Of a stretch of 64,000 nucleotides of DNA, positions 45,199 to 53,905 are shown piece by piece; position 1 is the stretch's first letter; every line of letters starts with the position of its first letter. The notes under the pieces are model-generated. The model saw only the letters and a list, made by a program, of their open reading frames with translations. It had not been told where the DNA came from and did no database searches. The stretch lies in NCBI RefSeq assembly GCF_004168255.1, contig NZ_SEWG01000001.1:558001-622000 (forward strand), in the 5' to 3' direction. The translations under genes were made by a program, and so were the position numbers. Source of the DNA: Mucilaginibacter terrigena (lineage in GTDB: Bacteria > Bacteroidota > Bacteroidia > Sphingobacteriales > Sphingobacteriaceae).

Positions 45199-46599
45199 AT
45201 GAAACTAACTATACACGGCGCTGCCCGCCAGGTTACGGGCAGTATGCACCTGCTGCAGGCAGGGCAATATAAGATACTGATAGACTGCGGACTCGATTAC
45301 GAAAAAGACCACAACGTACAGGTTAACGAAGATTTTGGCTTCCGCCCCGAAGAGATAGATGTAGTTATCCTCACCCATGCCCATATCGACCACTCGGGCA
45401 ACCTGCCCACGCTGGTACGCATGGGTTTTAACGGCCAGATCCTCTGCACGCCCCCTACCGCCGATCTAACGGAACTGTTACTGATGGATTCGGTAAACAT
45501 ATTTTTGCAAAAGGCGCAAAAGGGTAATCACCGCAACCGGCGCAAACACAAACATAGCAGCGGCGGGCCGCAACCCCTTTACCTGCAAAAGCACGTTATG
45601 GATACGGTAGAGCGCTTTGTAACCATTGGTTACAATAAACCTTTCCGCATTACGGGTGATATTGAGCTAACGTTCGTCCCGGCCGGTCACCTGCTTGGCG
45701 CTGCTGCCGCAGTGCTAAAAATAAACGACGAAGGCGTAGAAAAAACCATAGCCTTTACCGGCGATATTGGCCGCAAGAACTACCCGGTACTCAACGACCC
45801 TGAACCCCTGCCCCCGGTCGATTATATCGTATCAGAATCTACTTACGGAGGCAGGATGCACACCAAAGGCAAATCGGTACAGGAAACGCTGATAGAAACC
45901 ATCGAGAAGGTTTGCATTATGGAACAGGGCCGGTTAATTATCCCCGCTTTTAGCATTGGCCGCACGCAGTCGCTGGTATTTGCGCTTAATAAGATCTTTA
46001 ATGCAGGTTTGCTCCCTCCTGTTAAGGTTTTTGTGGATAGCCCTATGGCTGCCCGTGCAACCAGCCTGTACCGCAAGCACCACAACCTGGTAAATGCCGA
46101 AGCGCAGGAATTTTACAATAAACAAGGCGACGAGTTTGAATTTGAGCACCTTACCTATGTAGAGAGTTTAAAGGATAGCCGGCAGGTATCCAATTATTAC
46201 GAGCCCTGTATCATCATCTCATCCGCAGGGATGCTGGAAGGTGGCCGCATCCAGGACCACCTGTTCTATAATATTCAAAATTACTACTGCACCATCTTAT
46301 TCATAGGCTACTGCGCCAAAGGTACGCTGGGTTACCGCCTGCTTCGCGGCGACCCTATTGTGCATATCAAAGACCGCGATCTGTCCGTTTACGCCACCAT
46401 CAAGCAAACAGATGTTTTAAGCGCCCACGGCGATCATGAGGACCTGCTGAATAACATTAAGGGACAGGACGTAAACAGCCTTAAAGGGGTTTATCTGGTG
46501 CATGGCGAGGCCACCAGTATGCAGGCCATGGCCGAGGCGTTGGAGGAGGATGGTTATAAGGTTGTGATTCCCGAAAAAGCGATGGCATACGAGTTGTAA
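45199..46599 (+). CDS. beta-CASP metallo-beta-lactamase RNase-like protein
   Basis: A 466-residue metallo-beta-lactamase with a beta-CASP domain, related to CPSF73-type nucleases. Zinc motif THAHIDHSG (H60, H62, D64, H65) is intact, and later beta-CASP features include FVPAGHLLGAAAA, AFTGDIGRKNYPVL, IIPAFSIGRTQSL, VDSPMA and ISSAGMLEGGRI. Such proteins act on RNA as exo- or endonucleases. Reading frame is open to 45109 but the ATG at 45199 fits the family start. Upstream there is a hairpin, and downstream a repeat-rich gene-free zone. Confidence 0.88.
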   Translation: MKLTIHGAARQVTGSMHLLQAGQYKILIDCGLDYEKDHNVQVNEDFGFRPEEIDVVILTHAHIDHSGNLPTLVRMGFNGQILCTPPTADLTELLLMDSVNIFLQKAQKGNHRNRRKHKHSSGGPQPLYLQKHVMDTVERFVTIGYNKPFRITGDIELTFVPAGHLLGAAAAVLKINDEGVEKTIAFTGDIGRKNYPVLNDPEPLPPVDYIVSESTYGGRMHTKGKSVQETLIETIEKVCIMEQGRLIIPAFSIGRTQSLVFALNKIFNAGLLPPVKVFVDSPMAARATSLYRKHHNLVNAEAQEFYNKQGDEFEFEHLTYVESLKDSRQVSNYYEPCIIISSAGMLEGGRIQDHLFYNIQNYYCTILFIGYCAKGTLGYRLLRGDPIVHIKDRDLSVYATIKQTDVLSAHGDHEDLLNNIKGQDVNSLKGVYLVHGEATSMQAMAEALEEDGYKVVIPEKAMAYEL

Positions 46600-46618
46600 A
46601 TGGCTTTATCTATTCCAC

Positions 46619-46650
46619 GCGCGTCATTGCGAGGTACGAAGACAACCGAC
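46619..46650. repeat. half copy of the GTCAT dispersed palindrome
   Basis: GCGTCATTGCGAGGTACGAAG resembles one arm of the TGTCAT elements at 54.9 kb and 62.9 kb. A matching second arm is not evident nearby, so it looks like a decayed copy. Confidence 0.4.
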
Positions 46651-46710
46651 CGTAGGGAGCTCATTAATTCCTTAAAAAAAAATCAAACTCCTTAATAATC
46701 TCTTGCTGTA

Positions 46711-47370
46711 TAGGGCCATAGATTAGTTCTCTGTTAGGAATGGGTGAAGTATATTAATCGTCAGTGGATGTTCATTTTTTCGTATTGTGCTAATTTTGTT
46801 TTGGCACTCAAGAGGGCTACGCCGTTCTTTTTTGTCGCAAAAAAGAAACGAACCAAAGAAAAAACACGCGGCTGTACCGCGTCGCTGTCAAAGGGTGTGG
46901 AAAGGCAGTGCCAGTGCTATCCGCAACGCGCTAAGGCCGCATTAGAAGGGCTTATGTCAGGTTCTTCAGGCTCATATTTTTTACTATTTGTCATGCTGAG
47001 CGATAGCGAAGCATCTAATAGCAGACATGCTTATTCCAGAGAATAGTTCAACAATAAATCCTTCGCTATCGCTCAGGATAACAAAAATTAGATTTCTTTT
47101 TCTTACGAGCGTTGGCCCAAATGTAAAAGCGGGCGGGCCGGTCCAAAGGACTCCTTCGGAGGATATGGCGGGAATGGCGGTTTAGCGTCGAAGTCCGCGC
47201 ATGCGGCGAGAAAGCGTTAAGAACCGGCAGGGCGGGCGGAAGCGTCGCTTTGACTTGGCCTTTTCTTTTGGTTCGTTTTCTTTGCGGCTAAGGCAAAGAA
47301 AATGAACATCCACAGGCCTGACGCTACTCACTACCCAATCCTAACGAAGAACTAACTGGCAAATTGTTTG
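46711..47370. mobile_element. about 650-bp non-coding element with long imperfect inverted ends
   Basis: Fills most of the 814 bases between the beta-CASP gene and the 47414 gene. The ends are inverted copies with a perfect 15-bp core (GTGGATGTTCATTTT at 46764-46778 and its complement at 47299-47313). Similarity continues inwards (GAAACGAACCAAAGAAAA at 46845-46862 versus the complementary words around 47261-47283) and outwards (GTTAGGA words about 46734 and 47340). No plausible gene is inside. A TGTCAT palindrome (46989-47083) is nested in it. Likely a MITE-like dispersed repeat with RNA hairpin potential. Confidence 0.65.
46989..47083. repeat. TGTCAT palindrome nested in the long-inverted-repeat element
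   Basis: TGTCATGCTGAGCGATAGCG (46989-47008) continues to a matching arm ending near 47083 (CTTCGCTATCGCTCAGGATA then ACA). The arms are near-perfect inverted copies with about 50 bases between them. The same words recur at 47840. Confidence 0.75.
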
Positions 47371-47413
47371 ATAGAGATTGCTTATCGTCCTCTCAAAAAC
47401 GAGTGGGAAAGTA

Positions 47414-47725
47414 TTATTTATAAAACTCCTCCGTCGCTGCCACTAAGGTAACATGCTCTAATACCGGGTCTGTTTCCAGGCCGCTTGCCCAAAGCTCTTC
47501 GTCAAATTTTTTAAAGGATGCCAATGAGGTTAAAATATCATGCGCCTCCTCATTTTCAAATTGGTCGAAGTGCATAAAGGATTTGCCATCGGGCAGCAGC
47601 CAGGTGCTGCATTTGATGCCGGGATGGTTGAGTTCTTTTAGTTCTTTAGCAATGCCGGCTATGTTAGCCTGGTTTATCGGTGCAAATGCTGCTGTGGTAG
47701 TGTATTGTACCCGTGTTGCTCTCAT
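47414..47725 (-). CDS. small alpha/beta-barrel-like protein of unknown function
   Basis: A 103-residue protein beginning MRATRVQYTTTAAFAPINQA, with KELNHPGIKCSTWLLPDGKSF and FDQFENEEAHDIL in the middle and VLEHVTLVAATEEFYK at the end. The strand-helix-strand layout and the pattern of F-H-F/D spacing resemble dimeric alpha/beta-barrel monooxygenase-like domains, but no catalytic residues can be named. It stands alone in a repeat-rich region. Codon usage looks like its neighbours, suggesting it is a real gene rather than an artefact. Confidence 0.65.
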   Translation of the reverse strand: MRATRVQYTTTAAFAPINQANIAGIAKELKELNHPGIKCSTWLLPDGKSFMHFDQFENEEAHDILTSLASFKKFDEELWASGLETDPVLEHVTLVAATEEFYK

Positions 47726-47839
47726 GTTTGGTAATTTGATAATTCAAATTTAGGTTTGATAACGGTAAGTTGTGAGGCGAATTAAGACGACTTGAGGGGT
47801 GTATTGCGGCAGGATGTATTCAAAGGCTTCAAACCTGCT

Positions 47840-47868
47840 TGTCATGCTGAGCGAGAGCGAAGAATCTA
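47840..47868. repeat. single arm of the TGTCAT palindrome family
   Basis: TGTCATGCTGAGCGAGAGCG followed by AAGAATC matches the left arm of the 46989 element except for a few bases. The other arm is not found nearby, so it looks like a decayed copy. Confidence 0.6.
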
Positions 47869-47889
47869 ATCGCCGGATGCTTCCCTTCG

Positions 47890-48474
47890 TTAATGAACAT
47901 TATTCTTATTTACCTTATCAGCCGCTCGTTTACAGGCTTTCACCATACTGGGGTTCCCTTTTAAAAGAATTAAAGTCCGATTGTAGGTGTCCTTATTGAA
48001 GTGAGGCCCATCTAAAAAGAAATACCAGAACCTGTCTATTTCGTTTTGGCTTTTAGCTTTCAAAAGGGGTATGAGCAAGGATGAATGGCCGAAGAAGTAA
48101 TTTCTTAAATCGCTTTGAAAGTAATTTTCAGCATCGGCTTCCCACGTGCCGTTTTTGGTGATGGAAAGCAATTTTTGAGCGAATACTTTTTCGTCTACCG
48201 ATTTGGCTGTTTTGAAAAAGTAATTGATATGGCCCAAGGCCTGTCTATAGTATATTGCTCCGCCTTTTGCTTCATCGTATCCATACATTCTCTGGAAGTC
48301 GGTAAATGTATCGGGGAAAAGGTTAAAGAATGCCCTTTCGTACTGCTTTGTATTTCCTTTTAATGATGCCGAATAGATATCGCCAAGGTTTGCTTTAGTA
48401 TTCACCTGCGCATGTAAAATGGATGGCATAGCAATCGCCATCAGGATAATAATATATTTAAGAGAGCTTCTCAT
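47890..48474 (-). CDS. secreted protein of unknown function
   Basis: A 194-residue protein with a signal peptide (SLKYIIILMAIAMPSILHAQ, residues 4-23). The mature part is mostly helical (YSASLKGNTKQYERAFFNLF, FFKTAKSVDEKVFAQKLLS, YFFGHSSLLIPLLKAKSQNE, MVKACKRAADKVNKN). No family recognised. It is bordered by a REP-like palindrome cluster upstream (48500-48686) and the dispersed palindrome arm downstream. Confidence 0.6.
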   Translation of the reverse strand: MRSSLKYIIILMAIAMPSILHAQVNTKANLGDIYSASLKGNTKQYERAFFNLFPDTFTDFQRMYGYDEAKGGAIYYRQALGHINYFFKTAKSVDEKVFAQKLLSITKNGTWEADAENYFQSDLRNYFFGHSSLLIPLLKAKSQNEIDRFWYFFLDGPHFNKDTYNRTLILLKGNPSMVKACKRAADKVNKNNVH

Positions 48475-48499
48475 TTTAATTATAGGTGATATAAAATAA

Positions 48500-48686
48500 G
48501 GAGGCTCTGCTGGAGCCGTTTAATACATTGTTATTTCTATAAACAGGATGCTCCTATGGAGCTAAAGATATATACTATTTGTATAAACATGATGCTCCTG
48601 TAGGCCCTTGCCTTGAAAACTCCGTTAGGAGTTCCCTGTTAATAGAAGGAAAGCTAAAAGAATCCTGGCTCCTTAGGAGCCTCCTC
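48500..48686. repeat. REP-like cluster of GCTCC palindromes
   Basis: About 190 bases hold several hairpins: GGCTCTGCTGGAGCC (48503-48517), GCTCCTATGGAGC (48550-48562), ACTCCGTTAGGAGT (48620-48633) and GGCTCCTTAGGAGCC (48667-48681). The outer pair is inverted (AGGAGGCTC at both sides), and a direct repeat STATAAACAKGATGCTCC occurs near 48538 and 48580. The design (TCC-nnn-GGA) recalls the ends of the IS200-like element at 23.5 kb, but no transposase is here. Confidence 0.65.
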
Positions 48687-48706
48687 TTGCCTCTGCTCAA
48701 TCCCGG

Positions 48707-49435
48707 TTACACATTCCCCCACCCATTCGCCAATACATCGGCTATGTGGATAGTTTTGATAGGCAGGTTGTTTTTATCGATATAGCCCTGCAGGTGCAGC
48801 AGGCACGATGCATCGGTAGAAATAATATAGTCGGCTTTAGCGGCTAAGGCGTTATCTACTTTTTGCTGGGCCATGGCGGTTGCTATGGCATCAAACTTAA
48901 CGGCAAAGGTACCACCGAAACCGCAGCAGGTTTCGTTATTCTTCAGGTCTACCATCTCCAGGCCCAGTACTTTGGAGAGCAGCTGGCGGGGTTCGTCCTT
49001 TATTTTGCATTCGCGCAGGCCGGCGCAGCTATCGTGGTAAACGGCGCGGCCTTCCAGCTCGGCGCCAAAATAATCAACCTGTAATATGTTCACTAAAAAA
49101 TCGCTCAGCTCGTAAATATTGCTTTGGATGTTGCGGCATTTATTATGCGATGTGGTGTTGGTGAACAGGTCGTTATAATAATTGCGCACCATGCCCGTGC
49201 AGGATGCCGACGGCGATACAATTACGCTGTCCTCATGAAAATCGTTCAGGAACTTGCTGCCCACGGTTTTGGCATCGTCCCAAAAACCGGCATTAAAGGC
49301 GGGCTGGCCGCAGCAGGTTTGCTCGGGGTTATAATTAACCGTACAGCCGGCCTTTTCAAGTACCTTAACAGTATTAAAAGCGGTGGCGGGATACAACTGA
49401 TCTAAAAAACACGGAATAAACAATTCAATTGTCAT
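48707..49435 (-). CDS. LutA/LldE-like iron-sulfur (CCG domain) protein
   Basis: A 242-residue protein with two cysteine-rich CCG domains, as in LutA/YkgE and the C subunit of lactate or glycolate oxidation complexes. PEQTCCGQPAFNAG (about 36-49) and the second NNETCCGFGGTFAVKFD (about 161-177) hold the CCG motifs, each followed or preceded by further Cys (SPSASCTG, VYHDSCAG, STDASC). It may bind iron-sulfur clusters and pass electrons in lactate use. LutB/LutC partners are not in the window. The UMF1 transporter is 15 bases upstream on the same strand. Confidence 0.9.
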   Translation of the reverse strand: MTIELFIPCFLDQLYPATAFNTVKVLEKAGCTVNYNPEQTCCGQPAFNAGFWDDAKTVGSKFLNDFHEDSVIVSPSASCTGMVRNYYNDLFTNTTSHNKCRNIQSNIYELSDFLVNILQVDYFGAELEGRAVYHDSCAGLRECKIKDEPRQLLSKVLGLEMVDLKNNETCCGFGGTFAVKFDAIATAMAQQKVDNALAAKADYIISTDASCLLHLQGYIDKNNLPIKTIHIADVLANGWGNV

Positions 49436-49450
49436 CTGTACAGGTAAATG

Positions 49451-50773
49451 TTAAAGGGGGCTAAATTCGGTATTTTTCTGAACTTTCTGCTCTGTTCTTA
49501 ATAAAGAAAACAATAAGATGATCCCGATAACAAAGAATAAGCCTAAAACCAATGTAGAGTTGCGCATGCTCCCGGTCAGTTCTTCTATCAACCCAAAACT
49601 GAATAAACCGCCCACTATCGCCAGCTTTTCGGTAACGTCGTAAAAACTGAAGAAGGATGCCGTATCAGGGATATTCTGCGGTAAAAATTTTGAGTAGGTA
49701 GACCGTGAAAGCGACTGGATGCCGCCCATTACCAAACCTACCACAACGGCAATGATATAAAACTCGGTAGAAGTAGTGGTAAAATATGCAGCGATACAAA
49801 CCCCTATCCAGATGAAAACCACAAATATAAGGATGCGCACGTTACCGTATTTATCAGACAGGCGCGACATTAGTGTAGCGCCCACTATGGCAACTATTTG
49901 GATGATAAGGATAATGGTGATCAGCTCGGGCGTTTTCATGCCCAGTTCTTTTGCCGCGAAACCGGTTGCAACCAGCATAATGGTTTGCACCCCCATCGAG
50001 TAGAAAAAGAAGGATGGCAAAAACTTTTTCACCAGCGGCATCGATTTTATTTTAACCCAAACGTTGCCCAGCTCGATAAAGCCGCCTTTGATGATGTTAT
50101 GCTGGTGCGTTTGCGCGTTGGGGCTTCCCTTAGGCAATACCGAGAACGGGATCATGGCAAAGCCTATCCACCAGATACCCACCAGCAGGAAGGAGATCTG
50201 CGCGGGTAAAGATTTATCTGTTATGCCAAAAGTACCCGGCGATAATACAAACGCGAAACATATCATTTGCAGTAATACACTGCCAATATAGCCGTAAGTG
50301 AAACCTTTTGCGCTTACCTTATCCTGCATATCAAGCGTGGCAATTTCGGGCAGGTACGAGTTGTAAAAAACAAAGCCGCCGCTGTAGCCAATGGCAGCAA
50401 GCGCAAAGCAGATAACGCCAAATTCAAGCCGGTCGGTGTTAAAAAAGAACAGGCCGCAGCAGGCGGCCGAACCCAGCAGCGTAAAAAACTGCATGAAGAT
50501 CTTTTTATTACCGCGATAATCGGCAATGGAAGTTAATATGGGTAACAGCAGCACCATAACCATATAAGCAGCGGCCAATGCGTAATCTGTAAGGGCGGTG
50601 TTTATAAAACTAAGCCCAAAGAAACTTACGCGGTTCCCATTATTGGGGTTAGCGGTTATGGCTACATAGTAAGCCGGGAAAACTGTTGTTGTGATAACAA
50701 GGTTGTACGCGGAGTTGGCCCAATCGAACATGGCCCAGGCGCGTATGGTTTTAGGGTTATTTTTTGCTTCCAT
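49451..50773 (-). CDS. UMF1 family (Atg22-like) MFS transporter
   Basis: A 440-residue membrane protein of the major facilitator superfamily with 11-12 hydrophobic segments. The N-terminus TIRAWAMFDWANSAYNLVIT (about 9-28) is the hallmark of the UMF1/Atg22 group. Substrates may include amino acids in yeast relatives; in bacteria unknown. Immediately precedes a LutA-like gene, 15 bases apart, so both may be co-transcribed. Codon use is like its neighbours. Confidence 0.93.
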   Translation of the reverse strand: MEAKNNPKTIRAWAMFDWANSAYNLVITTTVFPAYYVAITANPNNGNRVSFFGLSFINTALTDYALAAAYMVMVLLLPILTSIADYRGNKKIFMQFFTLLGSAACCGLFFFNTDRLEFGVICFALAAIGYSGGFVFYNSYLPEIATLDMQDKVSAKGFTYGYIGSVLLQMICFAFVLSPGTFGITDKSLPAQISFLLVGIWWIGFAMIPFSVLPKGSPNAQTHQHNIIKGGFIELGNVWVKIKSMPLVKKFLPSFFFYSMGVQTIMLVATGFAAKELGMKTPELITIILIIQIVAIVGATLMSRLSDKYGNVRILIFVVFIWIGVCIAAYFTTTSTEFYIIAVVVGLVMGGIQSLSRSTYSKFLPQNIPDTASFFSFYDVTEKLAIVGGLFSFGLIEELTGSMRNSTLVLGLFFVIGIILLFSLLRTEQKVQKNTEFSPL

Positions 50774-50837
50774 TGCACACTAAAAGTATGCAATTTTTGG
50801 AGTATAAGAAAAATTTGAAAAAATGAACCATTACCAG

Positions 50838-51527
50838 CTATCCCAAAGCAAACTCCACTGCCGCTGCCGAGTGGATCTGCGTGGTATCAAACTGTATCAC
50901 ATCGGTATCTTCGGGCATTATTAGTAATGGGATCTCGGTGCAGCCCAGTATAATTCCCTGCGCGCCCTGTTGTATCAAACTGTTAATTATTTGCAGGTAG
51001 CGGGCTTTGGTTTCCGCTAAAAAAATGCCTTTGCCCAGTTCGTCCATTAAGGTTTGGTGGATAAAATCGCGGTCGGCCGGGTTGGGTGTGATGGGTTGGA
51101 TACCAGCGGCGGATAACCTATCAGTAAAAAACGCGCGCTCCATGGTAAACTTTGTACCCAATAAGCCAACTTTGGTTAGTCCATACTTGTTGATCACTTT
51201 AGCAGTTGCTGTCGCGATGTTGATCACCGGCAGCCCTATACCCTGCTCCGCTTCATCGGCAATTAAATGCAAAGTATTCGCGCACAGGATGATGGCTTCG
51301 GCGCCGGCGTTGCGCAAGCCTATGCCCGAATCTATTACCATTTTCGTGGTTTTGGCCCAATCGTTAGCGGCGTGGTTTTTGGCGATATCGGCGTAATTAA
51401 ACGAGTGCAGCAGTAACTGCGCTGCATTTACACCGCCCAGTTTATCATTTATACCCTGGTTAATAAAGCGGTAATAATCAATCGTAGATATCCAACTGGT
51501 ACCGCCGATAAGCCCTAAAGTTTTCAT
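50838..51527 (-). CDS. aspartate/glutamate racemase family protein
   Basis: A PLP-independent racemase of 229 residues. The two catalytic cysteines are present: LCANTLHL (about C82) and ILGCTEIPLL (about C195). The start LGLIGGTSWISTIDYYR is typical of the aspartate racemase subgroup. It may supply D-aspartate or D-glutamate to the cell wall. Divergent from the rnr gene; follows no close partner. Confidence 0.9.
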   Translation of the reverse strand: MKTLGLIGGTSWISTIDYYRFINQGINDKLGGVNAAQLLLHSFNYADIAKNHAANDWAKTTKMVIDSGIGLRNAGAEAIILCANTLHLIADEAEQGIGLPVINIATATAKVINKYGLTKVGLLGTKFTMERAFFTDRLSAAGIQPITPNPADRDFIHQTLMDELGKGIFLAETKARYLQIINSLIQQGAQGIILGCTEIPLLIMPEDTDVIQFDTTQIHSAAAVEFALG

Positions 51528-51689
51528 GTGGTAAAACTATCAATATTTGCAAATCCCCGAACCTGTTTTGAAGCAAAACCCAACAAAATGCCCGCTTTTT
51601 ACATTATGCTTACGCAGTGCGCTAATGTTTAGCGATCTGTACCCTATAAAACAAGTACCATTTCGTACCTTAGCAACAAACATCTATAA

Positions 51690-53828
51690 ATGTCAAAAAA
51701 GAATAAACATAACGCTACCATAGACCAGGTTCTCACGCAAATGGTACTGGATATATTTGAACAAAACGGCAATACGCCATTAAATCATAAACAAGTTTCG
51801 GCCAAATTAAACGTACGCGACCCTGACGCCCGCGGCGTGATCCTGGATATATTAAAGAATGAGGCCTTTAAAGGCGTGATGAAAGAATTATCGCCGGGTA
51901 AATTCCAACTGCTGGAACTGAAAACCTTTGTGGAAGGCAAGGTTGACCTCACCAACGATGGCTCCGCCTTTATTGTTACCGACGACCCTACCGAAACTGA
52001 TATTTTTGTGGCCCCGCGTAAGCTGCGCAACGCTTTAAACGGCGACCGTGTAAAGGTCTACGTGTATGCCAAAAGTCGCGGTAAACGCCAGGAAGGCGAA
52101 GTGATAGATATATTGCAGCGCAACAAAATGGAGTTTACCGGTGTGGTAAAACTATCCGAACGTTTCGCGTTCTTCATCCCCGACGACCGCAAGATGATGC
52201 ACGATATTTTTATCCCCATCAGCGACCTGAATGGTGCGAAGAACGGGATAAAGGCCGTTGCCGAAATTACCGACTGGCCCGCCGGCGCTAAGAACCCCAT
52301 AGGCCGCATCAAGCATGTTTTGGGCGAACAGGGCGAGAACGATACCGAAATGAACGCCATCCTGGCCGAGTACGGGTTCCCCCTATCCTTCCCTGCCGAG
52401 GTTGAACGCGAGGCGGAAGAAATTCCAAGTGATATTACCGCAGATGAAATTGCAAAACGCCGCGATTTTCGCAACGTGCTTACCATAACCATCGACCCGT
52501 TTGATGCCAAGGATTTTGATGATGCCATCTCTTACAAAAAGCTGGATAACGGCAACTACGAAGTGGGTGTGCACATTGCCGATGTATCGCATTACATCAT
52601 CCCCGATTCGGCTTTGGATAAGGAGGCTTACGAGCGCGGTACATCCGTTTACCTGGTTGACAGGGTGATACCCATGCTGCCCGAAAGGTTATCCAACGGC
52701 CTTTGCTCGCTTCGCCCTAAAGAAGATAAGCTTTGCTTTGCCGCTGTTTTTGAACTGGACGAGAACGCCAATGTTGTTGACCAGTGGTTCGGCAAAACGG
52801 TTATCCACTCCGACAGGCGCTTTACTTACGAGGAAGTGCAGGATGTAATTGAAACAAAAACCGGCGACTATGTTGAAGAAATAGAAAAACTAAACGCACT
52901 GGCCTACAAACTTCGCGACCGTAAATTTAAAGCGGGTGCCATCAGCTTTGAAACTACCGAGGTGAAATTTAAGCTGGATGAAAACGGCAAGCCCATCGGC
53001 GTTTATGTTAAGGAACGTAAGGACGCCCACAAGCTGATAGAAGACTTTATGCTGCTTGCCAACCGCAAGGTTGCCGAACATGTAAGTAAAATGGGCAAGG
53101 GCAAGCATAAATACACTTTTGTTTACCGTGCGCACGATACCCCCAAGCCCGACGCGCTGGCCAACTTCGCGCAGTTTGCGGCAAGGTTTGGGTACAAGAT
53201 CAACACAAAATCTGACAAGGAAACCGCCCGCTCCCTTAATTTTTTAATGGAGGACGTGGAAGGAAAAAAAGAACAGAACGTACTTACCCAACTGGCTATC
53301 CGCTCGATGGCTAAGGCTATTTACACTACCAAAACCAGCAGCCATTACGGCCTGGCGTTTGATCACTACACGCACTTTACCTCGCCTATCCGCCGTTACC
53401 CGGATGTGATGGTGCACCGTTTGCTGCAGCACTACCTTAACGGCGGCCAAAGCGCCAATGCCGACCATTACGAGGAACTGTGCAAACACAGTTCGCAGAT
53501 GGAGAAAAAAGCTGCCGATGCCGAGCGCTCTTCAGTTAAATACAAACAGGCCGAATACCTTAAAGACCAGGTGGGCAACATATTTACCGGCATTATTTCG
53601 GGGGTTACCGAGTGGGGTATGTATGTAGAAATTGTGGAGAACAAATGCGAGGGCATGATACGCCTGCGCGATATCAGCGACGATTTTTATACTTTAGACG
53701 AGAAGAATTACGCCATCATCGGTCAGCGCAAAAAGAAGGTTTACCAACTTGGCGATGAGGTACAAATAAGGGTGAAAAACGTTGACCTGACCAAAAAGCA
53801 GATTGATTTTTCATTAGTAAATAATTAG
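51690..53828 (+). CDS. rnr: ribonuclease R
   Basis: A 712-residue 3'-5' exoribonuclease that degrades structured RNA. Layout: N-terminal helix-turn-helix or cold-shock regions (residues 1-230), RNB catalytic domain with the metal-binding aspartates in IDPFDAKDFDDAISY (about 269-283), and a C-terminal S1 domain (about 628-710). Conserved YTHFTSPIRRYPDVMVHR is present near 563-580. It takes part in RNA quality control and trans-translation cleanup. A polyprenyl synthase gene follows in the same direction. Confidence 0.95.
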   Translation: MSKKNKHNATIDQVLTQMVLDIFEQNGNTPLNHKQVSAKLNVRDPDARGVILDILKNEAFKGVMKELSPGKFQLLELKTFVEGKVDLTNDGSAFIVTDDPTETDIFVAPRKLRNALNGDRVKVYVYAKSRGKRQEGEVIDILQRNKMEFTGVVKLSERFAFFIPDDRKMMHDIFIPISDLNGAKNGIKAVAEITDWPAGAKNPIGRIKHVLGEQGENDTEMNAILAEYGFPLSFPAEVEREAEEIPSDITADEIAKRRDFRNVLTITIDPFDAKDFDDAISYKKLDNGNYEVGVHIADVSHYIIPDSALDKEAYERGTSVYLVDRVIPMLPERLSNGLCSLRPKEDKLCFAAVFELDENANVVDQWFGKTVIHSDRRFTYEEVQDVIETKTGDYVEEIEKLNALAYKLRDRKFKAGAISFETTEVKFKLDENGKPIGVYVKERKDAHKLIEDFMLLANRKVAEHVSKMGKGKHKYTFVYRAHDTPKPDALANFAQFAARFGYKINTKSDKETARSLNFLMEDVEGKKEQNVLTQLAIRSMAKAIYTTKTSSHYGLAFDHYTHFTSPIRRYPDVMVHRLLQHYLNGGQSANADHYEELCKHSSQMEKKAADAERSSVKYKQAEYLKDQVGNIFTGIISGVTEWGMYVEIVENKCEGMIRLRDISDDFYTLDEKNYAIIGQRKKKVYQLGDEVQIRVKNVDLTKKQIDFSLVNN

Positions 53829-53905
53829 TATTTGTTGCGGGTTGCCGGTGCAAGGTGCGTTTATTTGCCCTTCGTATTCCCCACCCCGCACCCCGCACTC
53901 AAAGT

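Noticed and set aside
46744..47046. 100-residue ORF starting MKYINRQWMFIFSYC
   Set aside because: It runs through the inverted end of the dispersed element, with low-complexity KKKRTKEK stretches and no family features. It is better explained as an open frame inside a repeat.
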